Shown one piece after another: positions 17,589-27,358 of a stretch of DNA of 64,000 nucleotides. The position numbers were made by a program, and so were the translations under genes. Source of the stretch: Fischerella sp. PCC 9431 (GTDB taxonomy: Bacteria; Cyanobacteriota; Cyanobacteriia; Cyanobacteriales; Nostocaceae); assembly GCF_000447295.1 (NCBI RefSeq), contig NZ_KE650771.1, positions 3,483,964 to 3,547,963 on the forward strand, given 5' to 3'. Each line of letters starts with the position of its first letter. The stretch's first letter is position 1. The notes beneath the pieces were generated by a model that worked only from the letters and a program-made list of their open reading frames with translations, made no database searches and was not told the origin of the DNA.

Positions 17589-18365
17589 TTAATCTTCTGC
17601 CATACTCATTGATTGTTTCAACAGATCCAGCCCTTTTTTAACTCTGCGAGAAACTGTAACAACACTAATACCTAGCTGCTCTGCTACTTGTTTTTGTGTT
17701 AAATCGTGTAAAAATACAAATTCTAAGACTTCACGGGTACGTTTTTCGAGCTGGAAGAGTGCTTGTTGCAAGCGAATTTGATCTTCTTGTGCTAGCTGAA
17801 AACTACGATAGCGATGGTCAACAACTAACTCTCCCAAGCAAGTAGATCCCTCTTCTCCATCCTGGACTGGTACATCCAAGCTTAGAGGAGCGCGATTTAT
17901 CCATGCCAATTTAATTTCCTGCCATTCCTGGGTAGAAATTTCCAGTGCTGCAGCTAATTCTGCGTCGGTTGGTTGGCGATTGTATTTTCTGTGCAAAGAA
18001 CGTGAAACTCCTATAGCCTGCTGTTGCAGTGCTAGGTAGCGTCGAGGAATTCTTACGGTAACACCTTTATCTCGCAGATAATGTTGAATTTCCCCCCGAA
18101 TGTAGGGAATGGCAAAAGAACTGAAAGCATGACCTTTAGAAATTTCAAATCTTTCAATTGCTCGAATTAGACCCAGACAGCCGACCTGGAGTAAATCTTC
18201 ATAACTTTCATGGCACTGGTTTATCCAATAGTGAGCTTCTTTTCTCACCAGTCCAAAATTGAGTTTTACCAGTTGATTACGAACATTTGCCGAACGAGAT
18301 TGCTGATATTCTCGTAGCAACTGTAAGATTTCATGCTTCAGTTCATGGGTGAGTGTAGTTGGCAT
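17589..18365 (-). CDS. sigF: Group 3 RNA polymerase sigma factor, SigF type
   Basis: This 258-residue alternative sigma factor belongs to the sigma-F/B/G branch. Region 2 shows VRKEAHYWINQ, YEDLLQVGCLGLIRAIERFE and FSSFAIPYIRGEIQHYLRDKG. Region 3 lies at about 115-190. Region 4 has VLEFVFLHDLTQKQVAEQLGIS with a helix-turn-helix near the C-terminus. Region 1.1 is absent, as expected for group 3. The adjacent downstream gene in this orientation encodes the PilP-like lipoprotein, and psbO lies upstream. The same sigF-psbO neighbourhood is recalled from Anabaena 7120. In Synechocystis SigF controls motility and pili; transfer of that role to this strain is inferred. Confidence 0.85.
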   Translation of the reverse strand: MPTTLTHELKHEILQLLREYQQSRSANVRNQLVKLNFGLVRKEAHYWINQCHESYEDLLQVGCLGLIRAIERFEISKGHAFSSFAIPYIRGEIQHYLRDKGVTVRIPRRYLALQQQAIGVSRSLHRKYNRQPTDAELAAALEISTQEWQEIKLAWINRAPLSLDVPVQDGEEGSTCLGELVVDHRYRSFQLAQEDQIRLQQALFQLEKRTREVLEFVFLHDLTQKQVAEQLGISVVTVSRRVKKGLDLLKQSMSMAED

Positions 18366-18888
18366 AGCACCGTTTTGTTGTTCTTGGCAAACAAACAGTC
18401 ATATTCGCTGCTAAAGCAAGCTCCAGTTGTGCATGTCATGCATTTTGGGATTTCAACCAAAATACAGAACAGACATGTCAACTAACTCCCATAGCGGACA
18501 CAAACAAGTAGTCGTGGAAGTGTCTGCTATTAGGAGTGTGACAATGGAGACTGGATTTAAATCAGCAAAAAGAGTAATTATTTAGTCAACTTTGGTATGA
18601 CCTACAGTTTTTTCAAACACATACAAAACATATAAAATTTTTTACCTTAATTAAAACCGGGATTGTACTTAACTTAAGTAAATAAAGATAAAATCAACGT
18701 ATATATAAAAACCTATTTGAAAGAGATAGTAATTATATTCAAAAAATTTTAACCGAAAAAATACTTAAACAGAATCACCCTTATGATTTTGTGTCATAAG
18801 GGTGATTAGGGGTTAGCTATTGCGATCGCCACAAAGACCATAACAATAGCTATCTTAAGTTTCACTCAAGTTTCGTACTGAAAATCAT
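18366..18888. other. Intergenic region between psbO and sigF
   Basis: This stretch holds the psbO terminator hairpin (18773-18807) and, nearer sigF, the presumed sigF promoter. I see no convincing reading frame and no recognised regulatory box. Confidence 0.6.
18773..18807 (-). terminator. Rho-independent-type terminator of psbO
   Basis: A perfect 14-bp stem (AATCACCCTTATGA paired with TCATAAGGGTGATT) encloses a 7-base loop. On the minus strand it is followed within about 12 bases by a run of six T. It begins about 80 bp after the psbO stop codon, as expected for a strongly expressed monocistronic gene. Confidence 0.75.
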
Positions 18889-19722
18889 TTAGCCACGAGC
18901 TGGTTCCAACCGAGCGTAGAAGATACCACGAACTTTCACGTCTTTAGGCTCACCAGCACCTAAATCAGTGTCAGAGGGTTGGTCACTCTCAAAAGTACCT
19001 GCAATTTCACCAGTAGAACTATCTACTTTGGCTACAGAGAGGGAAATTTTACCGTTAAGAACATCAACACGCTTAACATTAGCGCGAAGAAGCTCTTCAT
19101 CATCAGATTGAGCAGGGAGAGCCACAGCATTATCATAACCACTAGCGACACCACGACCTTTAGGATCTAAGAAGGTAGCACCACGATAAGAAGGAACTCT
19201 AAAAGAACCTTCAAAATCTGTTGAAGTATTAATGCTGGTCATACCAGGTTGTGACTGAGCAACTAAACCTTTGATAGTAAACAAGAAAGGTACTCGCTCG
19301 CCTCCAGGTAATTGCACGGTGGTAGCTTGGAAGTCAAAGCCATCTTTTTCTACAAAGGTAAGGCTACCATCAGAATTAACGTTTAGGTCGCCTTCGATTT
19401 GATCCAACGAATAGGTCTTGCGAGTTACTAATTTACCTGCAACAAATTCAGCTTTTTGACGCTTATTAGCAGGTTCCTCTCTGATGAAGAAGTTAGTTGG
19501 TTCTAAGCAAAGTTCTTTTATGACGTAGGATTGGCTAGCATCAATGGGAATAGAACCACGACTCGTTTCTGTGAGTTGAGGACACTTGTTAGCCAGACCA
19601 GTTCCTTTAATTTGATCGTATGTGAGTAAATCCGTACTACCAGCAGTCGGACCTTCACTACAAGCAGTTAGTAACCCCAAGCACAAAGCCAAGAGTGCAA
19701 CAATTACAGCGCGAAACCTCAT
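18889..19722 (-). CDS. psbO: Photosystem II manganese-stabilising protein PsbO
   Basis: This is the 33-kDa extrinsic lumenal subunit that stabilises the Mn4CaO5 oxygen-evolving cluster. The start is placed at ATG 19722 (MRFRAVIVALLALCLG), with GAGG 8 bases upstream and giving 277 residues; the frame stays open further upstream but without support. A signal peptide ending LLTAC resembles a lipobox. Diagnostic PsbO segments are LTYDQIKGTGLANKCPQL, the Cys pair at KCPQ and LCLEPT, the FVEKDGFDFQATTVQLPGGE block, and FRVPSYRGATFLDPKGRG. It appears monocistronic, with a strong terminator behind it. Confidence 0.97.
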   Translation of the reverse strand: MRFRAVIVALLALCLGLLTACSEGPTAGSTDLLTYDQIKGTGLANKCPQLTETSRGSIPIDASQSYVIKELCLEPTNFFIREEPANKRQKAEFVAGKLVTRKTYSLDQIEGDLNVNSDGSLTFVEKDGFDFQATTVQLPGGERVPFLFTIKGLVAQSQPGMTSINTSTDFEGSFRVPSYRGATFLDPKGRGVASGYDNAVALPAQSDDEELLRANVKRVDVLNGKISLSVAKVDSSTGEIAGTFESDQPSDTDLGAGEPKDVKVRGIFYARLEPARG

Positions 19723-20455
19723 GGTCAACCTCAATGTCAAAAATTGATATCTTAAGTTGTAAAACTGCAATTAACTCAAATTTTTACTTGTTGAGCCTGA
19801 AGCTTAAAACATCAGACTAAATTAAGACACAGCATCCAATTAGGAAAGCATCTCAAAGACAAGCAAAAACTAGCAGTTTCATTTTTGGCGGCATTTGGTT
19901 AAAGTTAGGGTGTGTTTATGGATGAGTACACCCCGATACACAATAACTTGAGCAGATTCCTAGAAAGAAGATACTGTTTTGACCTTTGGACGGTTTTGTC
20001 AAGTTGTAAACAACTGTAATATGTTTGCTACAACTGATCTGGGTGATCACCCACTGTCCGTGAGTCTGCCAGTATTTTTACTTTCGCGGTATCGCCTTTG
20101 TCGTTTTGTGATATATGTGCCGCCACTACATACAGCCCATATTTTTATGGGGGATCATCAGCCAGATCATACGATTTTTTTTAACTCAAAATCAAAGCGA
20201 TCTCACATTTACCATGTATTTATCAAAAATGCTGAGATTGCATTTAGCTACCCAACAGGCTGTACCTATTGTCTCTACTGTAACTTATAGTTCAGTTCTA
20301 CATACTTTGTATAAGCTGATGGAGATCTACATTACGGGTAATTATGCAACTTAAAAGCACATTTTCTCTAGTTTTCCGTAAACACGTCTTTTAGCAAACA
20401 ATGAAAGTAAAATATCTTCGGTAAATTTGAGTTGATCTAGTTTATAGAAGCTGGT
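19723..20455. other. Divergent promoter region between psbO and a small conserved gene
   Basis: About 730 bp separate the psbO start from the plus-strand gene at 20456. Open frames here (for example 19979-20290) have poor composition and no recognisable protein. It must contain the psbO promoter, but I could not place a convincing -10/-35 pair. Confidence 0.5.
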
Positions 20456-20779
20456 ATGAATCAAGGTAGAATTTTTGACTCTGAGAAATTATCTTGTAAA
20501 TTACAAGACATCGTAAGCGTGGTACATGATGCAGCAGTATTTTGTCAAGGGGATACTATTGCTCTTTTAGCTTTGTTAAGACAGTTGGAAGAATTGCATC
20601 GAGAGATTCGAGATGGAGCTTTTCAGAATAATTTGCCTAATAATCGTCAAGCACTGTACTCATTACTTAAAGATATTGAATCAGAGGGTGGCTGGCCGTA
20701 CATAGAGCGGATGAGATTGCAACAGTTTTTAGCATATTTGCCACCAGAGACTGCTTCTGAAGAGAAAATGGAGAGGTGA
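20456..20779 (+). CDS. Small conserved cyanobacterial protein, 107 residues
   Basis: This is a 107-residue soluble, mostly helical protein: LSCKLQDIVSVVHDA, IALLALLRQLEELHREI, and a C-terminal WPYIERMRLQQFL helix. It has no signal peptide or membrane segment. Its place next to psbO matches a small gene I recall in Nostoc relatives, so it is likely genuine, but I do not know a function. It converges on the large WD40 gene, with about 55 bp between the ends. Confidence 0.65.
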   Translation: MNQGRIFDSEKLSCKLQDIVSVVHDAAVFCQGDTIALLALLRQLEELHREIRDGAFQNNLPNNRQALYSLLKDIESEGGWPYIERMRLQQFLAYLPPETASEEKMER

Positions 20780-20833
20780 GGGGAGTGTGGGGGACAAGGA
20801 GAACATGGGAGACAATGGAGACTACGCCACTAA

Positions 20834-23800
20834 CTACTGACTTTGGACACCATAACAGAGAGAGCGATCGCGTTGATCGACGTTGCGATTGTAGCGAAGA
20901 TAATTACTTACCCAATGACAACCATGCACCAGTAAGTCATTCATATCTAAATTCCATAAGATGATGGTGTTGTCATCACCAGCTGATGCTAATGTTTGAC
21001 TATCGGGACTAAAACTAACACTTAATACCGGAGCATGATGTCCATTGAGAGTTTTAATCAATTTGCCATCATGACTCCAAATTTTCACTGTGCTATCCCA
21101 GCCAGCAGCAGCAAGAATCTCGCCGTTGGGGCTAAAAGTTACAGAGTTAACACTATCGCTGTAGCCCTTTAACAAAGTTTTCAATAATGTGCCGTCAGAA
21201 CGCCATAACCTCACCGTATTATCCCAGCTAGCAGAAGCTAGTAAATGATCAGTGGGACTAAAACTTACACCTAAAACCCAACTATCATGAGGTGAAAAAG
21301 TTTTCAACAAAGAACCGTTTCGTCGCCAAAGTTTTACCGTTTGGTCATCACTGGCGGAAGCAAGAATTTGACCATTCGGGCTAAAACTGACGCTGTTTAC
21401 CCAACCCTGATGTCCTAATAAAGTTTTAACTAACTGACCTTTACGATTCCAAAGTTTCACGCTCCTATCTTTACTAGCTGATGCTAATAACTCTCCGTCT
21501 GGGCTGAAACTAACACTCATGACACTATCACTATGTCCTTGTAGAGTCTTGATGAGATGACCATCCAACCCCCACAGTTTGACAGTTCTGTCATAACTTC
21601 CTGAAGCTAACATCTGACCTTGTGGGTCAAAACTGACACTAGGAACTCTGTCAGTGTGTGCAATTAGAGTTTTATACAAGCGAGTTTTACCAGTTTTGGG
21701 TTCACGTTGCCAGAGTTTGACTGTGTGATCCTTACTACCAGAAGCTAACAATTTCCCATCACGACTCCAAGTCACACTCAAAACTCGGTCTGTATGACCT
21801 TGAAGGACAGGTAGTCTAAAGGCGTTTAGACTCCATAATCTTACTGTTTTGTCATAACTAGCCGATGCCAATAGCCTATGATCAGGATTGAAAGCTACAC
21901 TAACAACACCATCACTGTGTCCTTTGAAAGTTTTGTCAGGTTGATTTTCAAACTCGCCTTTTTCATTGATTTTCCAGAGGTATACAGTGTTGTCATCACC
22001 AGCACAAGCTAGCTGTTGACCGTCAGAACTAAAGTTGAGATTCCAAACAGTAGTGTTGTGTTGTTGTAAAGTTTTATAAAGATGAAAATCATAACTATCT
22101 TTACCACTTTTAAGCGAACGTCGCCAAAGCTTGACAGTTTTGTCTCGACCTGATGTTGCCAGTATTTGACCATTAGGGCTAAAAGCTAGAGTCGTGACTC
22201 CCTCTTGATGCGCTAACAAAGTTTTCAGTAATTTACCGTCGCGTCGCCAGATTTTGACTGTTTTGTCGTCACTAGCTGAGGCTAGAAATTGACCATCAGG
22301 ACTAAAGCTGACCCAATTCACCCAACCTTGATGTCCCCGCAGTGTTTTGATGAATTTTCCATCCCGACGCCATAACTTAATATTCTTATCTTTACTACCT
22401 GTAGCTAATAACTTACCATCTGGGCTGAAATTAACACTGAAGACCCAATCTGTGTGTCCTTGGAGAGTTTTTTCGGGTTTGGGAAAAAATTTTCCTGTGA
22501 TTGGATGACGACGCCAAAGTTTGACTGTTTTGTCGCGACTAGCAGAGGCTAGAGTTTGACCATCAGGATTAAAGCTCAGACCAGTGATAGCATCGCTATG
22601 ATCTTCAAGAGTTTGGATTAACGCACCATTGGGATGCCATAACTTGATTGTGCGATCGCGGCTACCTGATGCCAATAATTTGCCATCAGGGCTGAATGCA
22701 ATACTCCAAACAATATCATTGTGTCCCTCTAGTCGATTGACCTCGGTGACTCCATATACTGCCTGCTGTAAAGCGGTTACTACCCGCATCCGAGTATCTG
22801 ATTGTACTTTATTCGCTTGCTTGAGTTTCTGCCATGCCCGTAAACTTTCCAAAAGAGCATCAAATTCTTTATTAGAAGCAAATAAAGCTTCTGAAGAGGC
22901 AGTGATCGCGCTAATTTTCAGGTTAGTCTCGCTACGTTCTGCTCGTATTGTTTCGCGAATCGCGGCCTTTTTTTGTAAGTCAGCTTGCCACCATAACCCT
23001 GCAATTGTTGTTGACATGATTGCCAAGACTACACCTGCGATACGTGCTTCTCGCAATCGTCTTTGTAAAACTAAATTCAGTTTTTCTTGACTGAGTTTTT
23101 GGGCTACTTCAGCTTTGGTTTTTTCAAATCTAACTTGAGCAAGCTCAGCAACTATGCCATAGTTATTTTTTTGACGAATTGGTTCTACTAAGTAATCATG
23201 AACTAATTGATAGCGATCGCCTGATTCTTCTCGAGATCGCAATACTAGTCCACTACCAACCAATATGTCTAAAATCATTTCTATATTGGAGATGGAGTGG
23301 TGGAGATTTCGAGATGATATGATGGTTTTACTCACCCCTTTCTTATCTGCATATTTCCCTATTTCACCGTCTCTTTCTTTAATTAGTGCAGCTACTAACT
23401 CAGCTTTAGTTTTAATCGGACGTGTACCTTTTTCATCAGTTAATTCCAACAATAATTTCCAACTTAACTGTTCATTTTCTTGACCACAATCTTTGATTAC
23501 TTCTTCTAACCAACGATGTACTAATTTCTTAGAGCCACCACAACGCTTATACTCTTCAATAGTAGTAATATTTTCTGCTTGTAATTGGGCGCATACAATT
23601 TGTAACTCAATCGGATTTACTTCTTCAATATCTCCTGCTAAATCATTGACTATTTGGTTAATTAACTCATGACTTAATCCATAATAAGAACGTTGATTCA
23701 GACTGTGAATAACAGCAATTGCATCTTGTGTAGAAAATTTTCCCAAGTAGTAGCGAATATCTTTATCAAGGATATTTCTATTAATTACATCTAAGTCAGC

Positions 23801-25891
23801 ACCACGAGCATTATTCTGATTACAAAAACGTTCTAAATCTAATAAATAATGTAAACAATCTTCTCGTAATGTTAAAATAATTTTAACGAAAGCAATATTC
23901 AAACATTCACTAAAAAATTGGTAAAATTCAGTTCGAGCCAACACACTTTTATTAACAAAGAAAAACTCTTCAAACTGGTCAAAAATCAGGATAATAGTAT
24001 AATTACGAGCAGTTAAAGTCTTTAACTGCTCGATAATCAGATTGTGAGAAAATTCCCTACGAGTAGTGATTCCTGTTTGAGCGATCGCCTGGTTTAAACT
24101 ATGTCCTAAACTTGTTTGCCAATCTGTATAAACAGATAAGACAATTTGTAAAGGATGACGTTCTCCGATGATTGTTTGTTTTAAAGCTGGCACTAAACCA
24201 GCTTTGAGAATAGAACTTTTACCAACACCACTAGGGCCATGAATAACTGTGAGTTTACAGTCTGCACGGGTAATTCTCTCAATCAAGCGATTAATATCTT
24301 GCTGTCTTCCCGAAGCGGCTATTTCTTGGGCAATTTCTTCGGGAAAATTTGTATTTGTCTGTGAATGTAAGGCTGAATTAATTCTGTAACGTTGTGGCTG
24401 TAGTTGACTAGCGCCAATGAAAGCACGAAAACCGTACTGATGCTCAATTTGAATTTTTTCTTGTTTAAGATTAAATGCCTCTAAGTAGTCATGGCCTTCA
24501 ACAAAGTATAGCGATCGCAATTCATCTACAATTTCTAAGTACAGAGATGGCTCATACTGTGGTTCACAAACTATTTTTGCCCATTCTAGATTATTAACTG
24601 CTTCTTCCCACTGTCCGATCTGTCGCTGTGTTCGCCCTAGTAAAAGCAGATGAGAACTTTCTTGTTGACGCGAAACTGTTGGTGCTTCCTCAGCAATGGA
24701 AAGCGCAGAATTGGCTAATTCATGGGCAGCTGTCCAATTTGATTCAGAAGCAGCCACAGCAGCTAAAAAACCATAGTCTTGTGCTGCTTGTACTTCATTA
24801 CCATAGACTTGATGCAATTCTAGAGACTTCAGAGCTAATTCTTGCAAATCTTGCCAAGCTTGTAAACGTTGCAACATTTCGCAAGTTGGCAAAATAAATT
24901 TAGCTACTAAATCTTGTCTTTGTGCTTTTTCTAGAACCCCTAGACATTGTCTAAACCAAAAAAGTGCGTCTTGCCAATATCTTCTGTTGAGTGCAGGACG
25001 TAATTCAGCCATCCGGCGATAGCATAATCCTTGGTGAAAGAGTACAACAGCTTGTCTGAGTAGTGAGCCATCAACAGAAGATATACAGAAGTTTTCCGTG
25101 TTCTCTTCCTGTTCCCAAAGCTCTAAACTGTGCTGAAAATAATCTAAAGCTTCTTCAATTTCATCATTAGCATAGCGATCGCGTCCCAAGACAAATTCGA
25201 GACTTGCTGTTAATTCTGATTCTAATTTGACGCCATAACGTGTTTCCAAATCATGACGTGCTGACTCTATTTCATGACGTTGCTGAGATTTCGGATCTAA
25301 ATCAAGGGCAGCATTAGATAAAAACTGTTCTGCTCCTGCTGCTAAAATATTGGCAAATAAAGATTCTGTCTGCTGCTTAATTAGAGCAATCAAATCTTCT
25401 TTTGCCATTTCAAATTTGATTGTAGTTGCTGCCCAACTCTTAAAATCAGGCGCTAATCTCGACAGCAATGTTGCCACTTCGTCTGTGAGCCACAATATCA
25501 CAGGAAAAGGAAAAGTATCAGCGTAGATATCTCGTGCTTGGTTGATACCAATTAATAAGTCCTCCAAAGCACTGACTGTCTCCAGACCAAAAACCATCAC
25601 AGCAGATGGTAAACAGTCTGTAACCACAGCAGGATTATCTAAAAATAGTTCTGAAACAATAGTGGCATGGAGAGCAGTAGATGAAGTCGAAAGAAAAACT
25701 TCTCGTAAATAGATATCTTGAGTTAAAGAACGCAGGTTCTCTAACATTTGTTCGCATAGTTGTCTGTAATTGCATCGCACTAAAATCAGAGCAAATTGAC
25801 CTTTAGAGAGTGCGATCGCCCGGATCAATCTTTGCACAGAACGCTGATTTTCGCTGGCGTTCTCAGTAGCTGTGAATTTCCACTGTGTCAT
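20834..25891 (-). CDS. STAND NTPase with TPR-like region, membrane helix and 14 WD40 repeats
   Basis: This is a 1685-residue signalling ATPase. Order: an N-terminal P-loop-less AAA-like domain (about 1-190); a TPR-like helical region (about 210-500); a novel-STAND/NACHT-type NTPase with Walker A GPSGVGKSS at about 551-559 and Walker B IILIFDQFEEFF near 630; a winged-helix part ending YQLVHDYLVEP; a coiled coil with a hydrophobic helix at about 950-967; then 14 WD40 repeats (about 1054-1650), enough for two seven-bladed propellers. Most repeats carry full GH and WD-type ends. STAND proteins oligomerise on ligand binding and act as immune-like or regulatory switches. The effector is not obvious. 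The AAA-type ATPase gene lies 120 bp upstream on the same strand. Confidence 0.88.
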   Translation of the reverse strand: MTQWKFTATENASENQRSVQRLIRAIALSKGQFALILVRCNYRQLCEQMLENLRSLTQDIYLREVFLSTSSTALHATIVSELFLDNPAVVTDCLPSAVMVFGLETVSALEDLLIGINQARDIYADTFPFPVILWLTDEVATLLSRLAPDFKSWAATTIKFEMAKEDLIALIKQQTESLFANILAAGAEQFLSNAALDLDPKSQQRHEIESARHDLETRYGVKLESELTASLEFVLGRDRYANDEIEEALDYFQHSLELWEQEENTENFCISSVDGSLLRQAVVLFHQGLCYRRMAELRPALNRRYWQDALFWFRQCLGVLEKAQRQDLVAKFILPTCEMLQRLQAWQDLQELALKSLELHQVYGNEVQAAQDYGFLAAVAASESNWTAAHELANSALSIAEEAPTVSRQQESSHLLLLGRTQRQIGQWEEAVNNLEWAKIVCEPQYEPSLYLEIVDELRSLYFVEGHDYLEAFNLKQEKIQIEHQYGFRAFIGASQLQPQRYRINSALHSQTNTNFPEEIAQEIAASGRQQDINRLIERITRADCKLTVIHGPSGVGKSSILKAGLVPALKQTIIGERHPLQIVLSVYTDWQTSLGHSLNQAIAQTGITTRREFSHNLIIEQLKTLTARNYTIILIFDQFEEFFFVNKSVLARTEFYQFFSECLNIAFVKIILTLREDCLHYLLDLERFCNQNNARGADLDVINRNILDKDIRYYLGKFSTQDAIAVIHSLNQRSYYGLSHELINQIVNDLAGDIEEVNPIELQIVCAQLQAENITTIEEYKRCGGSKKLVHRWLEEVIKDCGQENEQLSWKLLLELTDEKGTRPIKTKAELVAALIKERDGEIGKYADKKGVSKTIISSRNLHHSISNIEMILDILVGSGLVLRSREESGDRYQLVHDYLVEPIRQKNNYGIVAELAQVRFEKTKAEVAQKLSQEKLNLVLQRRLREARIAGVVLAIMSTTIAGLWWQADLQKKAAIRETIRAERSETNLKISAITASSEALFASNKEFDALLESLRAWQKLKQANKVQSDTRMRVVTALQQAVYGVTEVNRLEGHNDIVWSIAFSPDGKLLASGSRDRTIKLWHPNGALIQTLEDHSDAITGLSFNPDGQTLASASRDKTVKLWRRHPITGKFFPKPEKTLQGHTDWVFSVNFSPDGKLLATGSKDKNIKLWRRDGKFIKTLRGHQGWVNWVSFSPDGQFLASASDDKTVKIWRRDGKLLKTLLAHQEGVTTLAFSPNGQILATSGRDKTVKLWRRSLKSGKDSYDFHLYKTLQQHNTTVWNLNFSSDGQQLACAGDDNTVYLWKINEKGEFENQPDKTFKGHSDGVVSVAFNPDHRLLASASYDKTVRLWSLNAFRLPVLQGHTDRVLSVTWSRDGKLLASGSKDHTVKLWQREPKTGKTRLYKTLIAHTDRVPSVSFDPQGQMLASGSYDRTVKLWGLDGHLIKTLQGHSDSVMSVSFSPDGELLASASKDRSVKLWNRKGQLVKTLLGHQGWVNSVSFSPNGQILASASDDQTVKLWRRNGSLLKTFSPHDSWVLGVSFSPTDHLLASASWDNTVRLWRSDGTLLKTLLKGYSDSVNSVTFSPNGEILAAAGWDSTVKIWSHDGKLIKTLNGHHAPVLSVSFSPDSQTLASAGDDNTIILWNLDMNDLLVHGCHWVSNYLRYNRNVDQRDRSLCYGVQSQ

Positions 25892-25896
25892 CCGAT

Positions 25897-25982
25897 TTTG
25901 GATTTTAGATTTTGGATTTTGGATTTTGGAATGGACTCTCAGACCTTTGTTCCCCTAAATTGGGGCTTAGGGGCTTGAGCGT
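25897..25982. repeat. Dispersed repeat family C, copy 1, with GATTTTG tandem repeats
   Basis: A tandem GGATTTT heptamer tract runs into GGACTC and then the palindrome CCCCTAAATTGGGG. Related arrangements occur at 28030-28100 (inverted) and 56497-56580. It fills the gap between the WD40 and ATPase genes. Confidence 0.6.
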
Positions 25983-26011
25983 TTTAGATTTTAGAAAACT
26001 TTAGAATATAG

Positions 26012-27358
26012 TTATGAGTTGTGAATAAGCTTGCTTTGCTGCCAAGCGAGGATTTTTTCTGTCTCCGCTAATGCTGGGCTAATACCAAACCAGCGTCCTG
26101 TAGTATCACGGTATTCAAAGACAAACATACTGCGTAGCAATGTCTGGTAATCAGATTCACCTTTGACACTCTGTTGATTAACTACTTCTAATAGCAATTC
26201 CCAGACTTGTTCATCAATTGCTAATAGCAGATCATCACGATAGTCTTTGATGACTGCTTCTAAACAATCCTGAGAAAAAGGTGGGTCTTGCCGTTGTAGA
26301 CAACTATATAACAGACCTAGCAGGTTACGAATATGACCACCACTGATCCGACATAGTCGATCTAAAGTTTGGGGATGATCAAATAACTCTGTGATTAATC
26401 CTAGCCTTGCATTCCAGGAAACTTCTGGAAAAGCCCTGGTTAGTAATAGTTGTCGTAGTAAAGATATTCCTGGTTCGTAGTCACTACCATCTCTTTGACG
26501 CACAAGTACCATTGGTAACACTTTCGGAGCGATACCACCCCCAAGACGGTTTTTGAGTGTTTCGTACTCATTAGAAAAAATTAATGCCAGGGGGATAGTA
26601 TAGACCATATGGCATTTAAGTCGGCGTAACTGTTCGCCTCGGTCAATGAAAAGATATTCTGGTAGCGATCGCCCTGAAGCTAAGGGACGCATATCGACTC
26701 GATCTAAGTTATCGACGATCACCACTAATCCTTTTTGACCACGCTGCTTTAAGTGTTGAACAGCTTTGTCTAGCAACTCTTCGTTGATTGCTTGCAAAAT
26801 ACTATTGGTGCGTGGTTCCAAGTACTGCCGCAGTTGATTGCGTAATTGCGGACTGTCTTTGGTTTTAGCGCTAATTTTCGCAATCCCTAAAGACAATTCT
26901 GCTTCTGCCGATAATTCTATTGGAGTCTGTAAAAAATCGCCAATTTCTCGAAATAGATTGGCAAAATAACCTGATTTCTCTTTGATATTAATTGCTTCTA
27001 AACTAGTGCTGACTTGACGGGCTATACTCAGCAAAATATCGCTGACGTCAATATCGGCCATGTCTAAGTCTTGACTGGATTCAAAATAAACGACATGAAA
27101 GCCTGTTTGCTCTAATTCTGTCTTTAAGCGCTGTAATTCTGTGGATTTACCACAACCAATATGACCTGTAAATAACTGGCAAGTTGGGTCATCTGGAGAA
27201 ATACGGACAATTGTGCGTTGCAGTTCTTCCACAATTTTGCAACCACGCACATCAGAAAAGTCTATGTAGTATTGTCGATCTGATGCATCACCCATTACCA
27301 GGGTTTTACTAGGATTACAGGCTTGATAAAAGCGTTGCAAATTTAGTGATGTTTTCAT
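26012..27358 (-). CDS. AAA-type P-loop ATPase (ORC/STAND-like)
   Basis: This is a 448-residue cytoplasmic ATPase. The chosen start (ATG 27358, MKTSLNLQRFYQ) is preferred over a frame extension of 12 hydrophobic residues. Walker A is GHIGCGKST at 65-73, Walker B is GLVVIVDNLDRVD at about 212-224, a sensor region surrounds MVYTIPLALIFS, and the C-terminal half is helical. The layout resembles KAP/ORC-like or nSTAND ATPases that clamp partner proteins. It lies directly upstream of the WD40 STAND gene on the same strand, so the two ATPases probably work together. No membrane helix or effector domain is evident. Confidence 0.75.
   Translation of the reverse strand: MKTSLNLQRFYQACNPSKTLVMGDASDRQYYIDFSDVRGCKIVEELQRTIVRISPDDPTCQLFTGHIGCGKSTELQRLKTELEQTGFHVVYFESSQDLDMADIDVSDILLSIARQVSTSLEAINIKEKSGYFANLFREIGDFLQTPIELSAEAELSLGIAKISAKTKDSPQLRNQLRQYLEPRTNSILQAINEELLDKAVQHLKQRGQKGLVVIVDNLDRVDMRPLASGRSLPEYLFIDRGEQLRRLKCHMVYTIPLALIFSNEYETLKNRLGGGIAPKVLPMVLVRQRDGSDYEPGISLLRQLLLTRAFPEVSWNARLGLITELFDHPQTLDRLCRISGGHIRNLLGLLYSCLQRQDPPFSQDCLEAVIKDYRDDLLLAIDEQVWELLLEVVNQQSVKGESDYQTLLRSMFVFEYRDTTGRWFGISPALAETEKILAWQQSKLIHNS

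Noticed and set aside
19979-20354. Two overlapping open frames (103 and 79 codons) upstream of the small conserved gene
   Set aside because: Composition is unlike the neighbouring genes, the frames overlap each other, and no domain is recognisable.
20960-22730. Periodic DNA similarity considered as a repeat array
   Set aside because: It is explained by the 14 WD40 units of the encoded protein.
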